DNA of 64,000 nucleotides from Mesorhizobium sp. (GTDB lineage Bacteria > Pseudomonadota > Alphaproteobacteria > Rhizobiales > Rhizobiaceae). Position numbers and translations under genes: made by a program. The stretch lies in contig NZ_SUHQ01000030.1 in NCBI RefSeq assembly GCF_004962245.1, forward strand, positions 1 through 64,000, in the 5' to 3' direction. Of the stretch, positions 25,952 to 34,515 are shown piece after piece. The notes beneath the pieces were generated by a model. The model searched no databases. It was not told the DNA's origin and worked only from the letters and a program-made list of their open reading frames with translations. Every line of letters starts with the position of its first letter. Within the stretch, counting starts at the first letter, position 1.

Positions 25952-26596
25952 ATGAAAGCGAAGGATGTAATGACTGCAAAGGTTGTTACGGTGTCGCCTG
26001 ACCACAGCGTAAGACATGCAGCACGGATCATGCTGGATCATCGCATCAGCGGCATGCCGGTCGTCGACGACGGCGGCCGCGTGGTTGGAATTGTGAGCGA
26101 AGGTGACTTCCTGCGCAGGTCGGAACTCGGCGCCCCGGCATTGTCGTCAGGTGAGGCGCGTGGCTATGTGAAGGGCCACGGCTGGAAAGTGGCGGATTTG
26201 ATGACTTCCGACGTCGTTGTGGCTGACGAGGAAATTCCGATCGAGCGAATTGCCGTTCTGATGCAGGAGCACTGCATCAAGCGTATACCGGTGTTGAGGG
26301 GACCGCGCCTGGTCGGCGTCGTCAGCCGTGCTGATCTTTTGCGCGTCGTCGTTGCGGCAAAGCTCGACGACGCCACGGCGGCAGGTGACGATGCGATTCG
26401 ACGCAGCATTCTTACGCGGCTGCGAGAGGACGCAGGCGTCAACGGCGACGCGTTAATTCTTACGGTCAGCGATGGTCTGGTGCATTTTTCGGGCGCAGTC
26501 GGATCGCAGAGTGAACGGGATGCCGTGCGCGTGGTTGCCGAAGGCGTCAAAGGCGTTAAAGGTGTGTACGACCACCTCTATTTGGCCCATCCGTGA
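25952..26596 (+). CDS. CBS-pair protein with C-terminal BON domain
   Basis: This 214-residue cytoplasmic protein has two CBS motifs: MKAKDVMTAKVVTVSPDH and RISGMPVVDDGGRVVGIVSEGD in residues 1-60, then VADLMTSDVVVADEEIP and CIKRIPVLRGPRLVGVVSRAD in residues 75-130. A BON-like domain fills about 145-212 (LILTVSDGLVHFSGAVGS, then VKGVKGVYDHL). CBS pairs sense adenosine nucleotides. The BON part suggests membrane or phospholipid contact. It is first in a unit with the glucoamylase-like gene, 24 bp downstream. An FNR/FixK-like box precedes it. Confidence 0.9.
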   Translation: MKAKDVMTAKVVTVSPDHSVRHAARIMLDHRISGMPVVDDGGRVVGIVSEGDFLRRSELGAPALSSGEARGYVKGHGWKVADLMTSDVVVADEEIPIERIAVLMQEHCIKRIPVLRGPRLVGVVSRADLLRVVVAAKLDDATAAGDDAIRRSILTRLREDAGVNGDALILTVSDGLVHFSGAVGSQSERDAVRVVAEGVKGVKGVYDHLYLAHP

Positions 26597-26620
26597 GCAG
26601 CGGTTCGAAGGCGAGCAGAG

Positions 26621-27967
26621 ATGCGATCGCATCCTTCCGACCGCCTCGTGAACACTCCTGCCATGCAGGACGATCTGGCGACGCTGCAGCGGGAGACGTT
26701 CGACTATTTCATCCATGAAGCGAATCCTGCCAACGGTCTTATTCGGGACAAGACCGAAGCGATTTCCCCCGCCAGCATCGCAGCCACCGGCCTTGCGCTG
26801 GCGTGCTATCCGGTGGGAGTCGAGCGCGGATTCATGACGCGAAGCGCGGCTGTGGAACGCAGCTTGGCAACGCTGCGCTTCTTCTGGAACAGCCCACAGG
26901 GCCTGGAGCCGGACGCCACGGGATATCGCGGCTTCTACTATCACTTCCTGGACATGCAGACCGGCCGGCGGGCCTGGCAATGCGAGCTGTCGACCATCGA
27001 CAGCACGTTCCTGCTGGCGGGCGCGCTGGCCGCAGGGCAGTATTTCGATGCCGATACCGAGGCCGAAGCCGAAATCCGCAACTTGGCGAAGGCGCTCTAC
27101 CGCCGGGCCGATTGGCAATGGGCGCAGGACCGGGGAGAAACCGTCACCCACGGTTGGACACCCGAGCACGGATTTCTGAAGCATCGCTGGGAAGGCTATG
27201 ACGAAGCGCTCCTGCTCTATGTCCTGGGGCTCGGTTCGCCGACATATCCCTTACCCCGAAGCAGCTACACGGCCTGGACCGCGACCTTCCGATGGGAGCA
27301 CTGTTACGGCTACGACTATCTTTATGCGGGACCGCTTTTCATCCACCAGCTCTCGCACGTATGGATCGATCTTCGGGGCCTGCAAGACCCCTTCATGCGC
27401 AGCAAGGGAAGCGACTATTTCGAGAACAGCCGGCGCGCCACCTTGGTCCAGCACCGCTACGCCATCGAGAACCCGCGCGGTTTTGAAGGTTATGGCGAGC
27501 ACTGTTGGGGCATCACCGCGAGCGATGGCCCAGGCCCCTGCACACTCAAGTTGAAGGGTATCGAACGCCGGTTCCTCGCCTATGCGGCGCGTGGCGTTCC
27601 GTACGGTCCCGATGATGGCACGCTCGCGCCGTGGGCCGTCGCCGCCTCCTTGCCGTTCGCTCCGGAAATCGTGCGGCCGACGATCAGCTTCTGCATTCAC
27701 CAGGCCAAGCTCAAGGCCGCCAAAGCCTATGGTTTCAAGGCGGCCTTCAACCCGACGCATCCGGGAGCGCCCGACGCCGCCTTTGACTGGTGGGTTTCGC
27801 CCTGGCACTTCGGCCTGGACGAAGGCCCCATCGTCCTGATGATCGAGAACGATCGCAGCGGCCTCCTGTGGCGGCTGATGCGCTCGTGCCGGTACATCCG
27901 CAGCGGCCTGCAACGGGCGGGATTTGAAGGCGGCTGGCTGAGAGAGTTCGATCAGCCAGCTGCTTGA
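26621..27967 (+). CDS. Glucoamylase (glycoamylase-like) family protein
   Basis: This 448-residue protein is of the alpha/alpha-barrel glycoamylase-like family, also found as a domain in cyclic beta-glucan synthases. Typical segments are LQRETFDYFIHEANPANGLI near residues 22-41, GFYYHFLDMQTGRR near 105-118, STIDSTFLLAGALAAGQYF, HRWEGYDEALLLYVL, and SHVWIDLRGLQDPFM. No signal peptide is seen. The substrate is probably a beta-linked glucan, but activity is unknown for most members. It follows the CBS-BON gene closely; a secreted YtkA-like gene comes next. Confidence 0.88.
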   Translation: MRSHPSDRLVNTPAMQDDLATLQRETFDYFIHEANPANGLIRDKTEAISPASIAATGLALACYPVGVERGFMTRSAAVERSLATLRFFWNSPQGLEPDATGYRGFYYHFLDMQTGRRAWQCELSTIDSTFLLAGALAAGQYFDADTEAEAEIRNLAKALYRRADWQWAQDRGETVTHGWTPEHGFLKHRWEGYDEALLLYVLGLGSPTYPLPRSSYTAWTATFRWEHCYGYDYLYAGPLFIHQLSHVWIDLRGLQDPFMRSKGSDYFENSRRATLVQHRYAIENPRGFEGYGEHCWGITASDGPGPCTLKLKGIERRFLAYAARGVPYGPDDGTLAPWAVAASLPFAPEIVRPTISFCIHQAKLKAAKAYGFKAAFNPTHPGAPDAAFDWWVSPWHFGLDEGPIVLMIENDRSGLLWRLMRSCRYIRSGLQRAGFEGGWLREFDQPAA

Positions 27968-28128
27968 TCGGCTTGCGAGGGGCCTGTGCCGCAAAGCCAA
28001 TCATCTGTCTGGCTCGTGAAATTCAGGATGAGGTCGAGCCACCTCCAAAAGCCACCGCTCCCGCCGACGCCTGGCATTTCTTGATCAAGGTCAAGGCGCC
28101 CGTTGCCAGGATTCGATGGTATGATGCC

Positions 28129-28890
28129 ATGGTTACCTTGCAAGCAAAAGCGTGTGCAGTTGCGGCGCAGCCGAATGGGGCAGCGGCAGGGCACATGTTT
28201 CTCGCGGTTTTACTCGCGGTGAGCCTATTGGCGTCGGTGGTTCACGCCAGGGCCGAAGGGCCGGCCGCCGTCGCCAATCACCTCGTCGCGGCTAATGGCG
28301 GCTTCGCTGGTCTTTCGTCGACAGCCTGGTACGGGTCAACTAGCGGCGTATGTCAGAGCCACAGCCTCCCAACATGCAGGGGCGGCGGCTGTGGAAAAGT
28401 TTGTCACACACCCGCGGGATTGGTCACGACTGCGCAACTGCCCGCGCGAGTTACGGCCGTTCACTATTTGCCCTTTGTGGTTACCCTGGTTTCGACCAAA
28501 GAAGATGAAAACTATAAAGTCGCGCAGGGGTTAGGCGTGTATCTGGGAGTCTTGCCGGCGGCAATTGCACGCGGTCATCTTGAGAGTCACCCGGAGGCCA
28601 CCATGCATGGCGGCGCCACGCGCGGTGCGCATAAATACCACATCATCATTGCGGTCTTCGAGGTCGCGACGGGCGCGCGCATCGAGAACGCCAAGTTGAC
28701 TGCAACCGTGTCGGGCCTGGGACATGTTGGGCAGAACAGCTTGGAACTTGAGCCGATGGCAATCGCCGGGACGGTGACCTATGGCGGCTTCGTCACGCTG
28801 CCCGGCAGAGACCACTATGATATTCTGGTGGACATCATCGCCCCCGGACGCCCCGCGCCTGCGCGAGTCAGGTTCACGTACGAACACTAG
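28129..28890 (+). CDS. Exported Cys-rich protein with YtkA-like C-terminus
   Basis: This protein of about 253 residues has a hydrophobic export segment (FLAVLLAVSLLASVVHARA). A cysteine cluster, CQSHSLPTCRGGGCGKVCH, could bind metal. The C-terminal beta-rich region contains KYHIIIAVFEVATGARIENA, then LELEPMAIAGTVTYGGFVTL and ends VRFTYEH, resembling YtkA/FixH-type periplasmic domains. The start is uncertain: ATG at 28129 or 28195, or TTG at 27964 overlapping the preceding stop. Function unknown; given the copper genes nearby, metal handling is a guess. Confidence 0.6.
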   Translation: MVTLQAKACAVAAQPNGAAAGHMFLAVLLAVSLLASVVHARAEGPAAVANHLVAANGGFAGLSSTAWYGSTSGVCQSHSLPTCRGGGCGKVCHTPAGLVTTAQLPARVTAVHYLPFVVTLVSTKEDENYKVAQGLGVYLGVLPAAIARGHLESHPEATMHGGATRGAHKYHIIIAVFEVATGARIENAKLTATVSGLGHVGQNSLELEPMAIAGTVTYGGFVTLPGRDHYDILVDIIAPGRPAPARVRFTYEH

Positions 28891-28925
28891 ACATAGGTAT
28901 TCCGCTTCTCAGAAATCGCTCTGAT

Positions 28926-29377
28926 ATGGACGTGCATCATCATGTTGGTGGTCATCCCCTTTCGTCGATCACCCGATGCCGCAAAGGGCTGCTTCTGGTC
29001 TTCTTTTTGCCGGTTCCAGCCCTTGTGCTGTATGTCCTTATTGGAAGGCCGAGCTATCCAAAATGGCGTTACATGCGCTTCGCCCGATTGCGTACAATCC
29101 TTGAGGGCGGACCCCCCAGCGCTCGTATTATGAGGAACGGCTTGAAGCCGGCATTCGAATTCACCTTTGTCGGAGCCGCTTGCTGCACGCGAAGTGGCGA
29201 AATCACGATGATCGGGTCGAGCAACGTCGACATTCGCTCGTCCCTGCTGAATGCCGAGGTCAGTCCTATCTTTTATGACGGAGACGTGACCGCCCGCCTT
29301 CGCCTGGAGCAGGAACGCACCTTTGCGAAGCAGCGATTTGCTGACACTTCCCCAGTGGCGGGGCGCCAAAGTCGGGC
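28926..29377 (+). pseudogene. cls: Cardiolipin synthase remnant with multiple frameshifts
   Basis: Pieces of a phospholipase D-type cardiolipin synthase lie in three frames. An N-terminal membrane piece (LPVPALVLYVLIGRP) is followed, after loss of the central region, by YEERLEAGIRIHLCRSRLLH with the HxK of the second HKD motif (29180-29194) in one frame. GEITMIGSSNVDIRSSLLNA then continues in another frame from 29196, and SDLLTLPQWRG follows in a third near 29330. The second catalytic HKD is cut by a frameshift and the first is deleted, so the product cannot be active. It abuts the 3' end of the prs gene on the other strand. Confidence 0.85.
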
Positions 29378-30289
29378 TTACAATTTTTCTCTGGGCGCAG
29401 AGTTCCCGAACAATTCGGCGCTACCTTCGGCCAGCAAGCCGGCGATGGAAATCGCATTCGACGGATGCGGAATCGAGTCCGTGCTCACAACCCTTTCGGC
29501 GCCAGCCGCCAACAGTTGGGCGTAGGCGTCCTGGGCGAATACGGGATGAATGACAATGCAGACTGCAGGAGGCAGACCAAGCTGCCTCAGGTGATGCAGG
29601 GTTTCGATCATGGTTTGCCCCGACGACGCGATGTCATCGACGATGACCGGGGTTCGGCCGCGAGCCGCTTCGATCGAAGGAAGGCTCACCTCGACGTCGC
29701 GGTCACCTCGGCGGGTTTTCGTCGAGATCTGATAGGCGACGCCGGCACGGTCGGCAATGTCGGATACCCATTGGCCGCTTTCACTGTCGGGACCTATCAG
29801 GACGGCATTCGGGACGTTGTCTCTGATCCAGCCCGCGACAATGGGAGCCGTGGTGACCGCATGGGCCGGGATGCAAAACAGCTCGGAAAGCCTGGGGTTC
29901 CTGTGCAAATGAGGATCTGCCGTCACCAGCCAATCAAAACTGTCCGCCAGGAACTGTGCGAACAATGGCGCGCTTACGGCTTCGCCGGGATTGAACCGCT
30001 TGTCCTGCCGCATGTAGGCCAGATATGGCGCAATGAGGCCAACCGTGCGTGCTCCGAATTCGCGCGCCGTCGCCGCCGCGAAGCGCAGCGGCAGTGCGAG
30101 TTCATCGGGGTTGCGGAGACTGGCTACGAGGGCGATGTCGGCGCCGTGCAGATCCTGTTCGATCGTGATCAGGGATTCACCATCGGGAAAGCGGCGCCAG
30201 TCCAGCCGACCGGTTCGCGCGCCCAGCAACGGGGCCATTGCGTCAGCCAGGGTTCGCTGCAACGGGAAAGCAAGCAGCACGCGGGTCAT
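29378..30289 (-). CDS. Ribose-phosphate pyrophosphokinase (accessory PRPP synthetase)
   Basis: This 303-residue protein has the Prs fold: PDGESLITIEQD near 35-46, the ATP-site signature PYLAYMRQDKRFNPGEAVSA near 88-107, and the PRPP loop VIVDDIASSGQTM near 213-225. It is shorter and more divergent than the essential housekeeping Prs of alphaproteobacteria, so it is likely an accessory paralogue. It overlaps the phosphorylase gene upstream by four bases, which couples it to nucleotide salvage. Prs would form PRPP from ribose 5-phosphate and ATP. Confidence 0.88.
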   Translation of the reverse strand: MTRVLLAFPLQRTLADAMAPLLGARTGRLDWRRFPDGESLITIEQDLHGADIALVASLRNPDELALPLRFAAATAREFGARTVGLIAPYLAYMRQDKRFNPGEAVSAPLFAQFLADSFDWLVTADPHLHRNPRLSELFCIPAHAVTTAPIVAGWIRDNVPNAVLIGPDSESGQWVSDIADRAGVAYQISTKTRRGDRDVEVSLPSIEAARGRTPVIVDDIASSGQTMIETLHHLRQLGLPPAVCIVIHPVFAQDAYAQLLAAGAERVVSTDSIPHPSNAISIAGLLAEGSAELFGNSAPREKL

Positions 30290-31797
30290 TGTCCGGTTCC
30301 GATCTCGACTATGTCCGGATGAGCCGAAGCATAGTCGAGTGCATAATCCAGTTCTCCTGGTGACCGGGCATGGACGTGAAACAGCGGCTCACCGGCCTGG
30401 ATATTCTTGCCAATCCGAACCCTTGAATCAATTCCAGCGGTAGCGCTGCGCGGCGCGCCGGCGAGCTTGGCGATCTTTGCAAGCCGGCGGTTGTCGATCG
30501 CCTGGACCTGGCCGGTACGGTTGGCGAAAACCGGCCTTACATACGGAGCCACTCCTGGCTCGGTAAAGCCGCCCTGTGCCTCGCAGATCGCCAGAAACTT
30601 GCCAAGGGCGGCGCCGCTGTAGAGCAGCTTGGATGCTACTGCCCGGCCTTTCCCCACCACCGCCCCAGGTGCGACATCAAGCAAGGCGCCGGCAATATCG
30701 AGCGCACGGCTGCGCAGATCGAAGGGCGCTGCCGCATCGTTGCGCAAGACGCTCATCACGTCTCGCGCCTCAAGGGCCGGACCGATGCCATATCCAACCG
30801 GCTGGAGGCCATCGGTGCGCAGCACTGAGAGGCCAAGTCCAAGAGCTTGGGCCGTGGCAATGAGCCTTGCCTCGAGCGACGCGGCGGCGGCGGCAGAGCG
30901 CACCTTGGCGGTCGGTCCGACCGGAATGTCGATCAGCACGTGGCTCGAGCCGGCCGCGGCCTTCTTCGAGAGCACACTTGCGACGATCTGTCCGTCGCTG
31001 TCGAAGTCGAGCGGACGCTCGACGCGGATCAGAATGTGGTCGGCGGGGCTTAGCCTGACACTTCCGCCCCAAACGATGCAGCCTCCCTCGCGCTCGACCA
31101 CGCTTCGCATGGCTTCGAGGCCCAGCGCCACCGGCGCCATGACCTCCATGGCGTCTGCCGTGCCGGCAGGGGATGTGATGGCCCGTGACGACGTCTTTGG
31201 GATGCGGTGGCCGGCTGCAGCAACGATGGCGACCACGATGGGCGTGGTGCGATTTCCGGGAAGGCCACCGACGCAGTGCTTGTCCAACACCGCGCCGCTG
31301 CCCCAATCGATACGATTTCCGACCGCAAGCATCGCCTTGGTGAGCGCAACCGTTTCCTCCACGTCGAGCCGCTCGCCGGCGCATGCCGTGATGAATGCCG
31401 CCAGTTCGATATCCGACAGCCGATTCTCGACCGTGTCGCGCATAAGGGCGAGGAAGTCGGTCTCGCCCAGTCGCTGGCCGAAGGCCTTCGCCCGCAACGC
31501 CGGTGCCGAGGCGGGCGGCTCCGGATGGCTGAATACGGCGACTGCGTCGGCGCCTGGTTGGAGGATCGTCCAGGCCGCTTCGGACAGCGCGGCGACATCA
31601 AGTTCGAGGTGACCGTCGACAACCACGTTGAGCGTGGCAACCACCTCGCGGTCGCCACTGCGCGCCAGAACCCGGGTCAGAGCGGTGAATCCTTCCGACA
31701 GACAGACATGGCAATCGCGATGCATGTAGACGACGGGTTGCTGATAGGTGTCGATACCCGCTCGGACGAGACGTAACCGGCCATGGCTGTCACTCAT
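30286..31797 (-). CDS. Thymidine/AMP phosphorylase family protein (DeoA, type 2)
   Basis: This 503-residue phosphorylase starts MSDSHGRLRLVRAGID. The signature KHCVGGLPGNRTTPIVVAIV near residues 214-233 is followed by KTSSRAITSPAGTADAMEVM near 243-262. An extra N-terminal domain of about 85 residues, and total length, match archaeal AMP phosphorylases, which split nucleoside 5'-monophosphates to base and ribose 1,5-bisphosphate, better than 440-residue thymidine phosphorylases. The start overlaps the beta-CASP nuclease stop (ATGA) and the end overlaps prs. RNA breakdown feeding nucleotide phosphorolysis is the natural reading. Confidence 0.87.
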   Translation of the reverse strand: MSDSHGRLRLVRAGIDTYQQPVVYMHRDCHVCLSEGFTALTRVLARSGDREVVATLNVVVDGHLELDVAALSEAAWTILQPGADAVAVFSHPEPPASAPALRAKAFGQRLGETDFLALMRDTVENRLSDIELAAFITACAGERLDVEETVALTKAMLAVGNRIDWGSGAVLDKHCVGGLPGNRTTPIVVAIVAAAGHRIPKTSSRAITSPAGTADAMEVMAPVALGLEAMRSVVEREGGCIVWGGSVRLSPADHILIRVERPLDFDSDGQIVASVLSKKAAAGSSHVLIDIPVGPTAKVRSAAAAASLEARLIATAQALGLGLSVLRTDGLQPVGYGIGPALEARDVMSVLRNDAAAPFDLRSRALDIAGALLDVAPGAVVGKGRAVASKLLYSGAALGKFLAICEAQGGFTEPGVAPYVRPVFANRTGQVQAIDNRRLAKIAKLAGAPRSATAGIDSRVRIGKNIQAGEPLFHVHARSPGELDYALDYASAHPDIVEIGTGQ

Positions 31798-33173
31798 GTC
31801 GGCTGCTCCAGATCGATCCGCTCGAGATGCTCGGGGACACGCGCCTGCCATCCGAGTTCGCGATTGATGCGGCCACGCAGCGTATCTGCGGCGTCCGGCT
31901 CGCCGTGCGTGAGGTATGTAATCCTGGGCGCGCGGCGGGCTTGACGCATCCAGTCGAGAATCTCGTCTGCGTCCGCGTGACCGGAAAAGCTTTCGAGCTG
32001 AACGACTTCCGCCCGGATCGGCACATCATGTCCAAACATTCGCAAATGGTCGGCACCGGCTGCCAGAGCCGCTCCTCTTGTGCCTCCGGCTTGGAAACCC
32101 GAAAGCAAGATCGCATTGCGCGCGTCTGACCCGAAGGCCTGAAGATGGTGTAGCACTCGTCCTCCCGTGAGCATGCCGCTTGCCGACACGATGATCATCG
32201 GTCCCCGCCTGAGGTTCAGGGCCTTGGATTCATCAACCGATCTCACCAGCGTCGCGATCGAATACATCGCCCGGCATTCCTCGAGGCTGACGTGGTGTTC
32301 GTCATGAAAGCGATGATAGATGTCCGTGGCGTCGATCGCCATCGGGCTGTTGAGAAAAACGGGCACGGCCGGGATATCGCCTCGCTGACGAAGGCGCGCA
32401 ATGTGCAGCAGGATGCCTTGCACGCGGCCAACCGCGAAAGCCGGAATCACGATCACGCCACCTCGACCGGCGACACGCCGGATCACCGGCGCAAGCTCCG
32501 CCTCCGCGTCAATATGCGGGTGTCTGCGGTTGCCGTAGGTGGACTCGCACACGAGTATGTCGGCTCCGAGCAGCGGAAGGGGTGGCCGCATCAGCGGGTC
32601 TTGTTGGCGCCCGAGATCGCCGCTGAAGTGCAGGGTCGTTCCAGCTATGTCGACGCTCATCTGCGCCGCGCCAAGAAGATGCCCGGCGTGAAGGAAACGG
32701 GCTCGGATACCATGGCCGGCCTGGAAGTCGTCGTCGAAGCCGTGGGTTGAGATGTGTTCGAGTGAAGCCTTGGCGTCCTCGAGCGTGTAGAGCGGCGTAG
32801 GGCTTGCGTGCTTTGAATAGCCTTTCCGCCTGGCATACCTAGCCTCTTCTTCCTGAAGGTAGCCGCTGTCGGGGAGCAGCAGCGAACACAACTCGGCGGT
32901 GGCGGGGGTACAAATCACCTCACCCCGAAAGCCATTGCGCACGAGGGCGGGAATGTAGCCTGAGTGATCCAGGTGCGCATGGGTCAGCAGCACCGTATCG
33001 ATCGTTTCAGGCGGCACTGGAAATGCCGCGCGATTGCGATCGCGCAGTTGCTTGTAGCCTTGAAAGAGACCGCAATCGATGAGAACGCGGTGTCCATCCG
33101 TTTCGAGGAGGTAGCGTGATCCGGTTACGGTTCCGGCGGCGCCAAGAAATTGAAGCGAGGAATGTCGTTTCAC
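31794..33173 (-). CDS. MBL-fold/beta-CASP RNA-processing nuclease
   Basis: This 459-residue cytoplasmic metallo-hydrolase has the zinc motif HAHLDHSGYIP near residues 63-73, further His/Asp ligands, the beta-CASP region (VSASGMLTGGRVLHHL near 322-337) and the C-terminal RNA-specificity part SFSGHADADEILDWM near 390-404. This is the CPSF73/YSH1-like bacterial family, with exo- or endoribonuclease activity. It heads a three-gene overlapped unit with the phosphorylase and prs. The MFS gene lies 37 bp upstream on the same strand. Confidence 0.9.
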   Translation of the reverse strand: MKRHSSLQFLGAAGTVTGSRYLLETDGHRVLIDCGLFQGYKQLRDRNRAAFPVPPETIDTVLLTHAHLDHSGYIPALVRNGFRGEVICTPATAELCSLLLPDSGYLQEEEARYARRKGYSKHASPTPLYTLEDAKASLEHISTHGFDDDFQAGHGIRARFLHAGHLLGAAQMSVDIAGTTLHFSGDLGRQQDPLMRPPLPLLGADILVCESTYGNRRHPHIDAEAELAPVIRRVAGRGGVIVIPAFAVGRVQGILLHIARLRQRGDIPAVPVFLNSPMAIDATDIYHRFHDEHHVSLEECRAMYSIATLVRSVDESKALNLRRGPMIIVSASGMLTGGRVLHHLQAFGSDARNAILLSGFQAGGTRGAALAAGADHLRMFGHDVPIRAEVVQLESFSGHADADEILDWMRQARRAPRITYLTHGEPDAADTLRGRINRELGWQARVPEHLERIDLEQPT

Positions 33174-33210
33174 TTAACTCTCCAGGCAGTTGGCAAAAGT
33201 TCAAAAATGC

Positions 33211-34515
33211 TCATTCTGAAACACTCCTGGCGGAAACGGCACGAAGGTTAGCCGTCACAGACGCTGTCAGCCGCGGCAGCTTCAGGCTAGCGATCGCGGC
33301 GAGCCCCATGACAGCGGCGGCGGCAAGAAAGGCCGCGCCTTCCAGACCGCGAAAACCGAACAGCAGGCCGGCGGCAGCAGAGCCCACCGATAGACCGAGG
33401 CTGACCGCCGCCGACTGGATGCCCAGTTCCATGCCCTGGCTTCGTGCGGTGATCCGCGACACCCAATAGGCGAGCAGCGGACTGATCACCCCGGCCGATG
33501 CCGCGACAACGGAAACCGCGAACAGCATTTTGCCGAGGCCGGCTATTGTCGGAAGAACCGCCAGGCCGATCGCCATCACCAGGAAGGCGGGGGCCACAAG
33601 CAACCTTGCCGCTGCCGGTTTGACGAGCGGCGAAAAAACAAGGCCCTGGACCACGAACATCGCAACGCTGCAAGTCGCGAACATTAGGCCCAGCGTGGCG
33701 GGGCCCATGGCGAGTTCGACGTTTCGCAGGGTGAGCCCGACCTCGAACGCGCCAAGCCCCGCCGCAGCGACAGCGGCAAGTGCGAGCAGCCGTAGCTCTC
33801 CGGGCACGAACATTGACGGGCCGCGATTGCGCGCCTCGACAGAGGCCCCTGGCAACAGGTTTCCAGGCAGCGCAAACCACACGCCAAGGGCTGCCGCGAC
33901 AGCGAGGCCGGACGCAAGAAAGAAGGGAACGGCCTGCGGTGGGGCAGCCGCTGCACCCAGGTCAAACTCCAGTTCCGCAGCGAGCCCGCCGAGCATCGGC
34001 CCGACCAGAAAGCCTGCGATCGATGCCATGCTGATCCAGCCGAAGCCTCTTGTGCGACGATCGTCCCCGGCTTCGGTGTCGGCCCCACCTTCTGTGTCGG
34101 CAATGAACGCAAGGGCCGTTGGCACCACGGCAGCCGCGAAGCCGCCATTCAAGATCCGCCCGACATAAAGAACGAGCAGACCCGGCGCCAGCGCCGAAAC
34201 CGCCAAGGTGACGGCAAAGCCGAGCAGACCGGCGACAAGAACGGGCCTGCGCCCGATCGAATCCGACCATCTCCCCCAGAGGAACGCGACCGCCACCGGC
34301 GCGGTGACATAGGCAGCGGTCAAAAAGCCGGTGTGCCGCGCGTTGAATGTCGGGTCTGCGAATGTCGGGTCTGCGGAACCGGCAAGCCGCTCGACCATCA
34401 TCGGCAGGACCGGCAAGACGATTCCGTAGCCGAGCGCAACAACGAAGGCCGAGGCCAGAAGTACGCCAAGACTCCATCGCGACACGGCCAAGGGACCTTG
34501 CATCGATACGCTCAT
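33211..34515 (-). CDS. MFS transporter
   Basis: This 434-residue protein has about twelve hydrophobic segments. The loop after helix 2 carries LWGRWSDSIGRRPVLVAGLL near residues 79-98, the MFS G-x-x-D-R/K-x-G-R-R signature. The resemblance is to drug-proton antiporters, but the substrate cannot be named. It overlaps the P1B ATPase upstream by four bases and precedes the nuclease gene by 37 bp, so it bridges the copper and nucleotide parts of one apparent operon. Confidence 0.88.
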   Translation of the reverse strand: MSVSMQGPLAVSRWSLGVLLASAFVVALGYGIVLPVLPMMVERLAGSADPTFADPTFNARHTGFLTAAYVTAPVAVAFLWGRWSDSIGRRPVLVAGLLGFAVTLAVSALAPGLLVLYVGRILNGGFAAAVVPTALAFIADTEGGADTEAGDDRRTRGFGWISMASIAGFLVGPMLGGLAAELEFDLGAAAAPPQAVPFFLASGLAVAAALGVWFALPGNLLPGASVEARNRGPSMFVPGELRLLALAAVAAAGLGAFEVGLTLRNVELAMGPATLGLMFATCSVAMFVVQGLVFSPLVKPAAARLLVAPAFLVMAIGLAVLPTIAGLGKMLFAVSVVAASAGVISPLLAYWVSRITARSQGMELGIQSAAVSLGLSVGSAAAGLLFGFRGLEGAAFLAAAAVMGLAAIASLKLPRLTASVTANLRAVSARSVSE

